DNA of 64,000 bases from contig JAISWO010000004.1 of NCBI GenBank assembly GCA_031271045.1, positions 1 through 64,000 of the forward strand, read 5' to 3'. A program made the translations under genes and the position numbers. Below are positions 7,665-17,227 of this stretch, in pieces. The stretch comes from Tannerellaceae bacterium (GTDB lineage Bacteria; Bacteroidota; Bacteroidia; Bacteroidales; Tannerellaceae). Below the pieces are notes generated by a model. The model was not told the DNA's origin. It saw only the letters and a program-made list of their open reading frames with translations, and did not search any database. The stretch's first letter is position 1. Every line of letters begins with the position of its first letter.

Positions 7665-8453
7665 TTATTTACGGTCGTAAGCTTTCAGTCTCATAAGCAT
7701 TTCGTCGAAGTCGACCTGGTGAGCGTCAAATTCGGGGCCGTCGACGCATACGAAGCGGGTTTTGCCTCCTACGGTTACGCGGCAGGCTCCGCACATTCCG
7801 GTACCGTCGACCATGATGGTGTTGAGCGAGGCGACGGTTGGGATGTTGTATTGCTGCGTCAGGGCGGAGACGTATTTCATCATAATGGCGGGTCCGATGG
7901 TGATGCAGAGGTCTACTTTTTCGTGTCGGATGATGCTTTCGACGCCGTTTGTTACGAGTCCTTTGGTTCCGTAAGATCCGTCGTCGGTCATGATGAGGAC
8001 TTCGCTGGAGGATGCGCGCATTTGGGGTTCGAGGATGATGAGTTCGCGTGTTCGGGCGGCGAGGACGACGATGACGCGGTTGCCGGCGTTGTGGAAGGCT
8101 TCGACGATGGGCAGCAGGGGGGCGACTCCGACGCCTCCTCCGGCGCAGACGACGGTTCCTACGTGTTCGACGTGGGTTGCCTGCCCGAGGGGGCCTGCCA
8201 GGTCGGTGATGAGGTCACCTTCCCGGAGGTCGCATATTTTCTTCGACGAATGGCCGACGGCTTGTATGACTAAGGTGATGGTTCCGCGGATGGGGTCGGC
8301 GCCGGCGATGGTGAGGGGGATGCGTTCGCCTTTTTCTCCTGTCCGGACGATGACGAAGTGTCCGGCTTTGCGCGAGCGGGCGATTAGGGGGGCTTCGACT
8401 TCGAGCTTGACGACGTTGGGCGAGAGTTGTTCTCGGATTACGATCTTATGCAT
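7665..8453 (-). CDS. nfnA: NfnA-type FAD/NAD-binding small subunit with [2Fe-2S] site
   Basis: This 262-residue protein is of the dihydroorotate dehydrogenase electron-transfer subunit / sulfide dehydrogenase beta family. It has an N-terminal FAD-binding barrel (RIPLTIAGAD near residue 44), a NAD-binding part starting VVCAGGGVGVAPLLPIVEA near 101, and a C-terminal cysteine cluster DGTGMCGACRVTVGGKTRFVC near 216 that binds a [2Fe-2S] centre. It lies 8 bp upstream of nfnB in the same direction. Together they would transfer electrons among NADH, NADPH and ferredoxin in the cytoplasm. Confidence 0.9.
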   Translation of the reverse strand: MHKIVIREQLSPNVVKLEVEAPLIARSRKAGHFVIVRTGEKGERIPLTIAGADPIRGTITLVIQAVGHSSKKICDLREGDLITDLAGPLGQATHVEHVGTVVCAGGGVGVAPLLPIVEAFHNAGNRVIVVLAARTRELIILEPQMRASSSEVLIMTDDGSYGTKGLVTNGVESIIRHEKVDLCITIGPAIMMKYVSALTQQYNIPTVASLNTIMVDGTGMCGACRVTVGGKTRFVCVDGPEFDAHQVDFDEMLMRLKAYDRK

Positions 8454-8465
8454 GGGTGTGGGGCG

Positions 8466-10127
8466 TTAGATAAGCATCAGTACGAGCAACTGCGCCAGGA
8501 GGACCCGCAGGAACATGGTAAAGGGGTATACGGTGGCATAGGCGGCGGCCTGGGCTTGAACGGGCGCTATGCTGTTGGCAAATTCCAGGGCCGGGGGGTC
8601 GGTCATGGCTCCGGCGATGCAGCCACATATTTTCAGGTAGTTTACTTTCCGTATGCGGGCAATAAGGGCGACGGTCATGATGGGGATGAAGGTGATCGCG
8701 ATGCCGTAGAGCATCCATTGCCAGCCTCCGTTTTGGATGGTTTCTACAAACTTTGCGCCCGACAGCAGGCCGACGCACGAGAGGAAGAGGATGATTCCGA
8801 ACTCGCGAATGAAAAGGTTGGCGCCGGGCGTCATGTAGAAGCTCAGCTTCCCGATGCGTCCTTTGTAGCCCAGGATGATGGCGACGAGCAATGGGCCTCC
8901 GGCGAGGCCGAGCTTGGCGGGTGCGGGGAGGCCGGGGATGAAGATCGGTATACTGCCCAGGATGATGCCGACAAAGATGCCGAGGAAGATTGAGACGATA
9001 TGTGGTTTGGCCAATTCGTTGACCGAGTTCCCGAGCTCTTTTTTCACGTCTCCGAGGACTTCTTTTTTCCCGACGACGCGTACCGTATCTCCCAGTTCGA
9101 GGGTTGTTTCCAGGGTGGGGAGTATTTTTATTCCCGATCGGATGATGCGGGTGATGTTGGCGGGATAGCGGCGATAGATGCCGATTTGTTCGATGGTCTT
9201 GCCGGTCAGCTTTTCATTGGTGAGCAAGATGTTGATCATAGCCAGAGGGCCTGAGATGTCGTCCGGTTTTTCGACGATTTCGACCTTACCGATTTTGACT
9301 TCCACGATTTCTATCCGGTTTTGTGCCGAGACGCCGCAGATGATGTCGTCGCGGCGGACGATGATGTCGTCGGTGGCGATAATGGATTCGCCGTCGCGTA
9401 TGATCCGCGAGATGGCCAGTTCTTTGTCCATGATGTGCTTGACGTATTCGATGGTCTTGTCGAAGAGTCCGGGGTTGGCGACGGTGATGCGTACGCTTTG
9501 CAGCTTGGTTTCGCTGCCGCCCAGGGCGTCGGTATATGCTTTCATTTCCGCTTGGGTGTTGATCCTGAAGATCAGCCGGACGAGCAGCATGGTGATGATG
9601 ATGCCCAGGATGCCGAATGGGTAGGCCAGGGCGTAGGCCATGCCTGTTTCGGAGACGGTTGCGGCGGCTACGCCTTGTTCGGCGAGGGTCTGTTGGGCAG
9701 CTCCGAGGCTGGGGGTATTGGTGACGGCGCCGCTCAGGATACCGACAATAACGGCCGGTGTTACGTCGGTGACACAGTAAATCAGCCAGGCGATAGCGCC
9801 TCCGCCCAGGACGATGGCAATGGCGAAAAGGTTGAGCAACAGCCCGTCTTTCCGGAAGGAGGAGAAGAAACGCGGCCCCATATTGAGGCCGATACTGTAA
9901 ACAAAAAGTATGAGTCCGAAGTCGCGTATGAAATGGAGGACGTGCTCGTCTACCGGTGCGCCACAATGGGCGATGAATATACCGGCAAAGAGTACGCCGG
10001 CCACTCCTGCTTTGATGCTTTTGAATTCAAGTTTTCCCAGCAATACGCCGGTAAAAGCGGTTAAGCAGAGGTACAGTATAGTGGACGCTATGCTTTGTGT
10101 TGTAAGAAATTCCTGTATGTAATTCAT
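8466..10127 (-). CDS. AspT/YidE/YbjL-type antiporter with RCK_C domains
   Basis: The 553-residue membrane protein has two homologous hydrophobic halves (about residues 10-190 and 375-553) of five or more segments each. Between them is a soluble region with two TrkA_C-like domains (LQSVRITVANPGLFDKTIE near 210 and LTGKTIEQIGIYRRYPANIT near 298). This is the layout of the aspartate:alanine exchanger AspT and of YidE and YbjL. The substrate is not readable from sequence. It has a strong promoter and ends 12 bp before nfnA, so it may be co-transcribed with nfnAB. Confidence 0.88.
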   Translation of the reverse strand: MNYIQEFLTTQSIASTILYLCLTAFTGVLLGKLEFKSIKAGVAGVLFAGIFIAHCGAPVDEHVLHFIRDFGLILFVYSIGLNMGPRFFSSFRKDGLLLNLFAIAIVLGGGAIAWLIYCVTDVTPAVIVGILSGAVTNTPSLGAAQQTLAEQGVAAATVSETGMAYALAYPFGILGIIITMLLVRLIFRINTQAEMKAYTDALGGSETKLQSVRITVANPGLFDKTIEYVKHIMDKELAISRIIRDGESIIATDDIIVRRDDIICGVSAQNRIEIVEVKIGKVEIVEKPDDISGPLAMINILLTNEKLTGKTIEQIGIYRRYPANITRIIRSGIKILPTLETTLELGDTVRVVGKKEVLGDVKKELGNSVNELAKPHIVSIFLGIFVGIILGSIPIFIPGLPAPAKLGLAGGPLLVAIILGYKGRIGKLSFYMTPGANLFIREFGIILFLSCVGLLSGAKFVETIQNGGWQWMLYGIAITFIPIMTVALIARIRKVNYLKICGCIAGAMTDPPALEFANSIAPVQAQAAAYATVYPFTMFLRVLLAQLLVLMLI

Positions 10128-10164
10128 AACTGCCTTTATGTTTTTGTTTCATTCTTTCAGTTCG

Positions 10165-10195
10165 CAAAAGTACGAATGATTTGTATATAGACAAA
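10165..10195 (-). promoter_or_regulatory. Consensus Bacteroidetes promoter for the AspT-like transporter
   Basis: On the minus strand TTTG (10192-10195), a 19-nt spacer and TACTTTTG (10165-10172) match both consensus boxes exactly. The start site would lie near 10159, about 30 nt before the ATG at 10127. Transcription may continue into nfnA, nfnB and the TPR gene. Confidence 0.8.
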
Positions 10196-10251
10196 TTTAT
10201 TCCCCTTCCTCCCCCCTTTCCTCCCGAACCTTACCCATTTGAATGTGCGAG

Positions 10252-11106
10252 CTATTTTTTTGAACAGCCGGCACCGCTGTTGTGATCCGGCAGGCCGGCG
10301 ACTAAGTGCTGCATCCAGTCCGCCCATTCCCGGTGAGTTTTTGTGTGATCAAACGTTTGCCAGGGCACCGGTTTGCCGATATGCAACGTAAATGTACGGC
10401 CTCTTTGCCTGAAAAATTCGTGGGCAAAGAGCATGACTTCAAAATTGATTTTTGAGTGAATCCGTTTCCGGAAATTCTCAATGCAGTAAAATAGTTCCGA
10501 ATTTTTCGCTTCGAAATACAGCGGCACCACATCGCGCCTGTGTTCAACGGCAACTTTGATGAAATGCTTGCGCCACTCGTGTTCCGTTATCTTTCCCTTC
10601 GATTTATATGCTGTCACTCCGGCCGGAAAGACGATAAGGTGATGATCTGTTTCGTAAAAATTCCCGATTTGGCGGAGGCTTTCCCTGTTCTGTTGCCTGT
10701 ATACGGGCAGAAACATTTCTTTCAAAGGAGCAAAAACAGTCAGAAATTCATTCGCATAGAACTTAATTTTGCCGTCATACCGGTGTCCGAGTACATGAGC
10801 AATGCAAATGGCTTCCACCCCGCCTTGAGGATGGTTGCAGATAAAGACAAGCCTGCGACCGTCGACCGGAAGGTGCTGCTCTCCTGCGACCCGGCAGGAA
10901 AAACGAAGCTGTTCCATACACGAATCAATAAAGTCGAGGTTTTTCTTGCCGGGTGCATTTGCAAAGAGCGCGTTGATGTCATCCTGGTGCGCTATCTTTC
11001 CGATGATATCCAGTATGAATCCGGGCAGTTTCCTGTCAGGGAATCTTTCGGTCATCAACTGTCTGATGTCAATCCTATCCGTCTCCTGAAACTCCATGAC
11101 TTTCAT
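10252..11106 (-). CDS. PlsC-like (lysophospholipid / aminolipid) acyltransferase
   Basis: About 284 residues with the acyltransferase block FICNHPQGGVEAICIAHVLG, in which the His of the usual H-x(4-5)-D pair is kept and Glu appears near the expected Asp. A second block is LIVFPAGVTAYKSKGKITE, like the FPEG motif with Ala for Glu. The closest memory match is the Bacteroidetes O-acyltransferase group that includes GlsA/OlsA-type enzymes. The frame is open back to 11232, but that overlaps the preceding glycosyltransferase by 158 bp. ATG at 11106 (MKVMEFQE) or at 11097, which has GGGG nine bases before it, are the sensible starts. It is the last gene of the glycan/lipid cluster. Confidence 0.75.
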   Translation of the reverse strand: MKVMEFQETDRIDIRQLMTERFPDRKLPGFILDIIGKIAHQDDINALFANAPGKKNLDFIDSCMEQLRFSCRVAGEQHLPVDGRRLVFICNHPQGGVEAICIAHVLGHRYDGKIKFYANEFLTVFAPLKEMFLPVYRQQNRESLRQIGNFYETDHHLIVFPAGVTAYKSKGKITEHEWRKHFIKVAVEHRRDVVPLYFEAKNSELFYCIENFRKRIHSKINFEVMLFAHEFFRQRGRTFTLHIGKPVPWQTFDHTKTHREWADWMQHLVAGLPDHNSGAGCSKK

Positions 11107-12256
11107 CCCCAAGATTCTTGAAAATGTCATGATACGCATCGACCATCTGTCCCCAACTGTAATTGCCTTCGGTAAACCGGCTGAACCGGGCTTTATATGG
11201 TTCGTATGCACCGGCATTGTGCGTAAAATCATTCAGTTTCCCAATCCATGCCCCGGCATCTCCTGACGGTAAAAGAAAGCCGTTTTTTCCATTCCTTACG
11301 GCATCCGGAATACCGTCTATATCCGCAGCAAAAACCAGTGTGCCACAGGCCGATGCTTCGAGACAGACCAGGCCGAAACCTTCCATGTCGCCTTCCACCG
11401 GAATGTTCGGCATCAGAAAAGCGTCGACCTTATCGTACAACAGTTCGATTTCAGAATAGGGTAAACATCCCAAATGTTTGATATAAGGTGTTTGGCTGAT
11501 GACCTTCCGCAGCCGTCTTTCGTCCGAAAAGTATCCGAAAAAAAGCATTATTTTTTCTCTCATTTTCCTGGGTAACAGATAAACGAGCATTTCCGACCAT
11601 ACGGGTTTATGATGAAAAGGACCTGTGATAATCAGATAAAACTGTTCCTTCAGGTGCGGGAACACATGCTCTGCGAACCACGAGAATCCTTTTCTTTTCA
11701 CCGGCCGCCCTGTCATCATCAGAATTTTCCGGCCCGCCGGCTCAATCTGTTTTGTCGACAGCCAGTCCCGAAAAACACATTCCGGCCTATTCCGGGTGCA
11801 GGGAACATCTACTCCGTTCGGTATAATCACAAGTTTCTCCGGGTCTATGCCCAGAGCAAGGGCATGTCGGGCTGTTGCACTGCTTACGGCAATCATTTGA
11901 TTATAAAAATTAAGGCGGTTGAAAATATATTTATGATATATCCGGCTCGGGAAAACAACATCGAGTCCGTGCAAAGTAACCACATACGATACGCACCTGC
12001 GCGGCTTCGGAAATGAACAGAACGAGGCAATCAGTGCATCATTAAAGTAAATAATACTGATTTGGGGATGCGCCCTGCATATCTTCCCAATTTTCCGGCG
12101 GAGCGATAGGAAGAACCGGAGCCGGCTCTTTTTGCCGTCGTATATCAGGCGATACGTTTTGCATCTTTTTTCCATGCCTGTCACCAACTCGTAACAATGC
12201 TTTTCCATTCCTCCGGTTGAAGGAGGGAATTTATGACTGACGAACAATATCTCCAT
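11075..12256 (-). CDS. GT4 family glycosyltransferase
   Basis: The 393-residue product has the GT-B layout. The N-terminal acceptor domain begins MEILFVSHKFPPSTGGMEKH, which has the typical GG loop. The C-terminal nucleotide-sugar domain starts near residue 175 (KILMMTGRPVKRKGF) and has an E-x(7)-E-like segment, EGDMEGFGLVCLEASACG, near residue 305. Sugar and acceptor cannot be read. It overlaps the flippase-like gene upstream by 26 bp and the acyltransferase downstream, indicating coupled expression. Confidence 0.9.
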   Translation of the reverse strand: MEILFVSHKFPPSTGGMEKHCYELVTGMEKRCKTYRLIYDGKKSRLRFFLSLRRKIGKICRAHPQISIIYFNDALIASFCSFPKPRRCVSYVVTLHGLDVVFPSRIYHKYIFNRLNFYNQMIAVSSATARHALALGIDPEKLVIIPNGVDVPCTRNRPECVFRDWLSTKQIEPAGRKILMMTGRPVKRKGFSWFAEHVFPHLKEQFYLIITGPFHHKPVWSEMLVYLLPRKMREKIMLFFGYFSDERRLRKVISQTPYIKHLGCLPYSEIELLYDKVDAFLMPNIPVEGDMEGFGLVCLEASACGTLVFAADIDGIPDAVRNGKNGFLLPSGDAGAWIGKLNDFTHNAGAYEPYKARFSRFTEGNYSWGQMVDAYHDIFKNLGDESHGVSGDG

Positions 12257-13229
12257 ATCCTTTTATTGACTTTTTCCCGCCTTTTAATCCTGCATAAAAA
12301 AGTAGTGCCATTCCACTCCAGAACAGTTGCCGCGCCCGCCGGAGAATGGAAACCGGCAACCAGAGGTCGGGAGAAGATATTCCGGGCAAATGCAAAACGA
12401 ATCTGTTTATCAGTTCTTCGGCCCCCAACTGTCCGGGAATGAAAGCGGCGGTCGATTTCAGTACAATTATCAAGGTATCCAGAAATAGGCTATCCCATAT
12501 ATTGACCGGATTATTCAGGAAATACAGGATGAAAAACAGTTCCAGCGATCCTAAGATCCAGTGTGCGGAGAACAGGAAGAATGCGGCGACCGTCTTCCCG
12601 GGATGTATGCGGACATGCGTGGCCAGCAAAAAACGCATTTCCTCGATTCGGGATATGATTTTATGCGAATTTTTCTCTTTCAGGTCGGTTTTCGTTTCTC
12701 TGCCTTTCCTCAAAAGCAGGAAGGCCAAACCCAAAACGGCAAACAGCAGGGCAGGGAAGCAAACGTGGACGGCCAGCATCATTCCTGGCGACAGTTCATC
12801 GGAATGGAAAAACAGGAACTGCACAAATACGACGACAAGCAATAAAAACTGGCTTAGTATCATTAGGGTGTGCATCAGTACAACGGATTTGTAGGCCTCC
12901 TGCGCCTCCACGCCTTCCCGGATCAGCATCCGGGCATTGAACAGTTCCCCGGCTATGGCGCCGACAGGATTGAACATTGTGACTGTATTTCCCGTTTGCC
13001 GGATCATGAACAGTCGCGTCAGGGATGGTTTCGCACCGGAACCGATGCAGCATTTCCAACCCGATGCCCCGGCAAGACCGGCCAGGCAAGTGATTGCAGG
13101 TATGAATACCACATAAAATCCCAATTGCCTTATTAAACGGAAAGACGCTCCGGTATCCGTAGCTTTCAGGAAAATAAAAAAACAAACAACTATGCTGACA
13201 ATGAGTAATATTTGCAGACATTTCTTCAT
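12231..13229 (-). CDS. Flippase-like membrane protein (LPG_synthase_TM / UPF0104)
   Basis: A 332-residue integral membrane protein with seven or eight hydrophobic segments (residues about 5-22, 33-55, 115-140, 150-172, 210-235 and others). The sequence GNTVTMFNPVGAIAGELFNA near residue 80 and FIPGQLGAEELINRFV near residue 265 are characteristic of the lysylphosphatidylglycerol synthetase TM-domain / AglD family. Members are often found beside glycosyltransferases and are thought to move or handle lipid-linked substrates. It starts 3 bp after one glycosyltransferase gene and overlaps the next, which fits a role in the same envelope lipid or glycan pathway. Confidence 0.85.
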   Translation of the reverse strand: MKKCLQILLIVSIVVCFFIFLKATDTGASFRLIRQLGFYVVFIPAITCLAGLAGASGWKCCIGSGAKPSLTRLFMIRQTGNTVTMFNPVGAIAGELFNARMLIREGVEAQEAYKSVVLMHTLMILSQFLLLVVVFVQFLFFHSDELSPGMMLAVHVCFPALLFAVLGLAFLLLRKGRETKTDLKEKNSHKIISRIEEMRFLLATHVRIHPGKTVAAFFLFSAHWILGSLELFFILYFLNNPVNIWDSLFLDTLIIVLKSTAAFIPGQLGAEELINRFVLHLPGISSPDLWLPVSILRRARQLFWSGMALLFYAGLKGGKKSIKGYGDIVRQS

Positions 13230-13232
13230 CCT

Positions 13233-14396
13233 TCAAACCACAAGCAGATTGAAAGATAAATATTCCAAATCTTCGAAATATTCAAATGCCAGATTCTCCC
13301 AGATATATCTTTTACTGTTTTCCCGTCCCTTCTCCGAAAATTGTCGGGCCAGTCCGGGACGTTCGATGATTTCGGTTATCCGGTTTAGAAAATCGGCCGC
13401 ATCGTATGGCTTGCATTTAAAACCGTTGACGCCGTCCTCGATGAAATCTCCGCTACCACCGCTGTCGGCTATCACGCAGGGCAGTCCCGAAGCCATGGCT
13501 TCCAGTACTACGTTGCCGAAAGTTTCCGTCACAGAAGGGAAAAAGAAGACGCTCGACGAGGCATAAATTTCCGCCAGCCGCTCGTGCCCGACATGTCCGA
13601 GAAATATGGCTTCGGGCATTTGCTTTTCGACGGTCTCACGAGCTGCGCCTTCGCCTGCAACTACAAAATTGTATTTCAGGCGTCGTTGCATTGCCAGGTC
13701 ATACACTTTGATCAGGGTTTGCAGGTTCTTTTCCCACACAAGTCTGCTTGCAAACAGGATACAGGGATTGTCATTGCCGGTAAGCCGTTTCATCCGTTCC
13801 GGATTGCGTTTGGCCGGAGAGAAAAGCGTCTGGTCGATTCCCCTCCCCCATAACTTCATGACATCGGGATTGACCCCTTCGGTCGCCAGTTCCTGCATAA
13901 TGCTGTTCGACGGCACATAGAGCGTTTCGCATTGATTATAAAACGACCGTAATATATCCCTGACCCGCTGCTTTGCGAAATCAATCAGAAACGGGAAATT
14001 CCTTACATAGTAATCTACATAACTGATAAAATGGGTATGATAAATCGAGATCACCGGCACGCCCAGACGCTTGGCTGCCTTCAATGCGTAATTACCGAGC
14101 AGGGAGGGGGTGGAAATATGAATCACGTCGGGCGAAAAGGCCTGTAGTTCCCTGTCTAATTCCGCTTTTTGTAACAAGGGAGTTGCAAACCTGTAACTCT
14201 TATTGCCGGGAATGCCCCGTGTATTGATATGGATGCACTTAAACCCGTTGATATGCTCCGGCCCCAAACCACAGACAAACAGGAATTCAAACTGCTCGTC
14301 AGGTATTCTTCCGATCAGTTGAAACATGGTTCTTGACGCCCCGTCGAAGTCACTTATCAATATATCCGCAAAAAAAACGACTCTTACTTTTCCCAT
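13233..14396 (-). CDS. GT4 family glycosyltransferase
   Basis: A 387-residue GT-B enzyme starting MGKVRVVFFADILISDFDGA, with the acceptor loop DGASRTMF. The C-terminal domain begins NPCILFASRLVWEKNL and carries FFPSVTETFGNVVLEAMASG, with the two Glu of the retaining GT4 signature. It resembles diacylglycerol or phosphatidylinositol-type sugar transferases, but the acceptor is inference. A GTG eleven codons upstream is in frame but lies in a purine run; the ATG at 14396, preceded by AAAAGAAGAAGAC, is preferred. A gap of about 130 bp separates it from the PHP-GT gene. Confidence 0.9.
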   Translation of the reverse strand: MGKVRVVFFADILISDFDGASRTMFQLIGRIPDEQFEFLFVCGLGPEHINGFKCIHINTRGIPGNKSYRFATPLLQKAELDRELQAFSPDVIHISTPSLLGNYALKAAKRLGVPVISIYHTHFISYVDYYVRNFPFLIDFAKQRVRDILRSFYNQCETLYVPSNSIMQELATEGVNPDVMKLWGRGIDQTLFSPAKRNPERMKRLTGNDNPCILFASRLVWEKNLQTLIKVYDLAMQRRLKYNFVVAGEGAARETVEKQMPEAIFLGHVGHERLAEIYASSSVFFFPSVTETFGNVVLEAMASGLPCVIADSGGSGDFIEDGVNGFKCKPYDAADFLNRITEIIERPGLARQFSEKGRENSKRYIWENLAFEYFEDLEYLSFNLLVV

Positions 14397-14527
14397 AAAT
14401 TGTGTTTGTCTTCTTCTTTTTTTTGACACGGCAAGGTAAATGAATAATGTGACGGAAATATTACATAAACGACAAGCCTCTGCTACATAACGGATAAATC
14501 TCTGTTACGCAAAATGTCATTTCCGAT

Positions 14528-17179
14528 TCATCCAAGACCTGTTTCCTTAATTAAATCGTTCATAATATCATCGGCTCTGTAATCATTGGCTCGTTCTGTG
14601 GCTGCTTTTCGGAATAAGGCGTGCAAATCAGGATTTTGAAGATACGACGATATGACCTCCGTCATTTCTTTTGCCGTGTTCACGATATATCCGTTACGTT
14701 CGTGGATAATAATATCTTTCGGACCTTTGGTTTTGTATGCGACCACTGGCAGACCGCAACTTAATGCTTCGAGCACCACGCAACCGAAAGTGTCGAATCG
14801 TGAAGGAAATACAAACAAATCGGCGCACGAATAAATGGCTGGCAACTGATTGCGTTCGAGCCAGTTGAGATAAACGGCTTCGGGTAATTCGTTTTTGAGA
14901 GCATCGGCGGCGGGTCCCTGTCCTGCAATCACGAGTTGTACGTTCGCACATATTTCCCGCACATTACGGTATATCTCCGGCAATTCCATCACACCTTTTT
15001 CGATGCTCAACCTGCCCGCATACAGGATGACAGGCAGATCGTTTTCGATACCGAGTATATCTTTTTTTGTGACGCACTGCGGTGTAAAAATATCGTCAAT
15101 CCAGTGCGCTGTCAGCTTGACTGTTTGGGGATTTAATTTCATTTCGTGACCTGTCAGCCATTTCCGTTGGTCGGAATTAAGCACAAACACTCTGTCGAAC
15201 GAACTGTAAAATGCCCGTAGGATACGTCGGATACGGTTCAGATTGTGTACGTTCAGATTCAACACCTTCCGGGCAAACATCACCCAGTCAGTATGCACAA
15301 AAAACGATGCTTCTACCGAATAAGCGCTTTTAAGATAAAGGGCCATCAAACCCATCACTCCTTCGGTCGAACATATAATGCGGTCGTATTCCTTTTCTTG
15401 AAACAGTTGATGCAAAGTCAGCAGACTGGGTATACGCACAGGCTGGTCGTTGTACAAGGGAGCGGAAAACTCGCAGAGCGGAGGCAGGACAATCAAATGT
15501 TCGTCCGGTTCGATTTGGCTGCTGCATACGAGCATATCAACGGGCAGATTGTCGTCCTTTATTTTACGGTGTATGGATTGGAGCGCAGTCGATACGCCGT
15601 TCTTATCCCCGAACGTATCGGTCAACCACAATGCCCTCCGCGGGTGTTCATAGTTACCGATATGTTGTGAAAATTCTTTCAAGAACGGACGGGTGTTGAA
15701 CAGTACTTTTGCGCTTATATAGTGCGTTAGCAAAACGAGCACCGAAGCAAAAAACGGAAACGAAAGGCCATCCAGAAATTCAGCGAGATTGAAAGTCAAG
15801 TCCTTCCTGTCTGCCTCGCTGGAATTGACATACGACCGTATATCGCTCGGCAAATCAAATTTCACCAGCAAGTCTTCTATTTTATCCGGCGACAGTTTGT
15901 TGTTCAAATCAAGTTTTTCTATTTTTTTGTTGATACGCGAAAACAGTATTTCGTTTAATTTTTCATTGATATTGTAAATCGACTGATTATACTCTTCGAT
16001 AATGCCCTGTGACCCGTTCCGGTGAGTCTTCGCCATCTTGGCAATTTCATCGAAGATTGGTTTATAGGAGGGTTTCAGCGCAAGTTTTTTCAGAAACGAC
16101 GGCGATTTGCCCATCAGCGATTCGTGAAACAGGCGGACAAAAGAAATCGTAACCTTATGACGCTGTACCTCAAGAAAGATATTGGACACTATGAATGCCA
16201 ATATTTTATCGGATGCCGTGCCCCGATGCAGCAACAAACGCATTAATCCCGGATCTTTGTAATTGAGGGCGACCTGCGACACATAATCAAGAAAAGCAAC
16301 AGTAAGTTTTTCGGCATTTTGATGCGAGCCGTACGGAATCATATCGGCCTTCCTGATGGCTTCAAGAGCAAGTGCCGATGCTGGTTCGTTCTTCAGCCGT
16401 TCTTTTAGTCCGGGGATATAAAGATATGTACCTGTCAGTCCTGCAAAAATACCGATATGACTGTCCGAGCCTCCGGTGAATGATTTTTTATATTTATCGG
16501 AACAGTATGCCGATGAATCAATATCAAATTCTTTTGAAAAATCGTCAATTAAGTCTGGAATAAGCGCCGTTATCCATTCTTTCACCAGCATGTTTTGCCA
16601 AGTATTACGCTGTCCGTTCAAGACTTCGAACCGCTCAAACACAAGTCCCATTTTCCGGAAAAAATCCACAGGCGGCATTTTCTTTACCTGATAATGATAT
16701 AACGGATGCGCCCAAACGGTAGGAATGTCGTGTTTCAAAGCATATTCCTGAAAAAGATATACGTTCCGGCGAAGTTTATTCAGCCTGACTTCCTGTTCGG
16801 GTGAAAATCCGTAAGCGAGGACATGTATCCCGATGTCGTAGTCGGGAACCATGCAGCTAAACTCACAGCCGGTAAGTATATCGAATCCCTTGTCCCGAAG
16901 TTCGTAACACGAACGCGCATTGTTATGGTTCGTAATTGTGAATGCATTACAGCCGTTTGTTTGCAATTCCCGTATCAGTCGTTCACTCGGTAGCCAGGTC
17001 TCGGATACGTTCAAGATACGTCCGAGAAGTTCGTCGGGTTCATCGCTGTTATAATCATGACAGTGAAGATCTATCCTAAGCAAATCATCATGCGGATATT
17101 TGTCTTTTTGCTCATTGAGAAATATTTGTAATCCGAATTTCAATTCCTCCTGAAAACTTCGTAGCTTTTCTGTTTCCAT
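14528..17179 (-). CDS. PHP-domain / GT4 glycosyltransferase fusion protein
   Basis: An 883-residue two-part protein. Residues about 35-320 form a PHP metallo-phosphoesterase-like domain: RIDLHCHDYNSD near 36, TITNHNN near 81, TGCEFSC near 103, WAHPLYHY and GGSDSHIG further on supply the usual His/Asp/Glu metal ligands. A helical linker of about 200 residues follows. From about 530 there is a GT4 glycosyltransferase: LTDTFGDKNGVSTALQSI as acceptor loop, VILYAGRLSIEKGV at the nucleotide-sugar domain and FVFPSRFDTFGCVVLEALSC with the paired Glu. The ATG at 17179 is chosen because a TACTTTTG -7 box lies just upstream inside the longer frame. It probably makes and edits a phosphate-containing glycolipid intermediate (inference). 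Confidence 0.88.
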   Translation of the reverse strand: METEKLRSFQEELKFGLQIFLNEQKDKYPHDDLLRIDLHCHDYNSDEPDELLGRILNVSETWLPSERLIRELQTNGCNAFTITNHNNARSCYELRDKGFDILTGCEFSCMVPDYDIGIHVLAYGFSPEQEVRLNKLRRNVYLFQEYALKHDIPTVWAHPLYHYQVKKMPPVDFFRKMGLVFERFEVLNGQRNTWQNMLVKEWITALIPDLIDDFSKEFDIDSSAYCSDKYKKSFTGGSDSHIGIFAGLTGTYLYIPGLKERLKNEPASALALEAIRKADMIPYGSHQNAEKLTVAFLDYVSQVALNYKDPGLMRLLLHRGTASDKILAFIVSNIFLEVQRHKVTISFVRLFHESLMGKSPSFLKKLALKPSYKPIFDEIAKMAKTHRNGSQGIIEEYNQSIYNINEKLNEILFSRINKKIEKLDLNNKLSPDKIEDLLVKFDLPSDIRSYVNSSEADRKDLTFNLAEFLDGLSFPFFASVLVLLTHYISAKVLFNTRPFLKEFSQHIGNYEHPRRALWLTDTFGDKNGVSTALQSIHRKIKDDNLPVDMLVCSSQIEPDEHLIVLPPLCEFSAPLYNDQPVRIPSLLTLHQLFQEKEYDRIICSTEGVMGLMALYLKSAYSVEASFFVHTDWVMFARKVLNLNVHNLNRIRRILRAFYSSFDRVFVLNSDQRKWLTGHEMKLNPQTVKLTAHWIDDIFTPQCVTKKDILGIENDLPVILYAGRLSIEKGVMELPEIYRNVREICANVQLVIAGQGPAADALKNELPEAVYLNWLERNQLPAIYSCADLFVFPSRFDTFGCVVLEALSCGLPVVAYKTKGPKDIIIHERNGYIVNTAKEMTEVISSYLQNPDLHALFRKAATERANDYRADDIMNDLIKETGLG

Positions 17180-17196
17180 TTGCTTATTTTTACGTG

Positions 17197-17204
17197 CAAA
17201 AGTA
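17197..17204 (-). promoter_or_regulatory. Bacteroidetes -7 element for the PHP-GT gene
   Basis: TACTTTTG on the minus strand matches TAnnTTTG and lies 18-25 bp before the ATG at 17179. No TTTG is seen at -33. It decides against the longer start at 17227. Confidence 0.5.
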
Positions 17205-17227
17205 TTCCGGCAATATTTCTTTATCAT

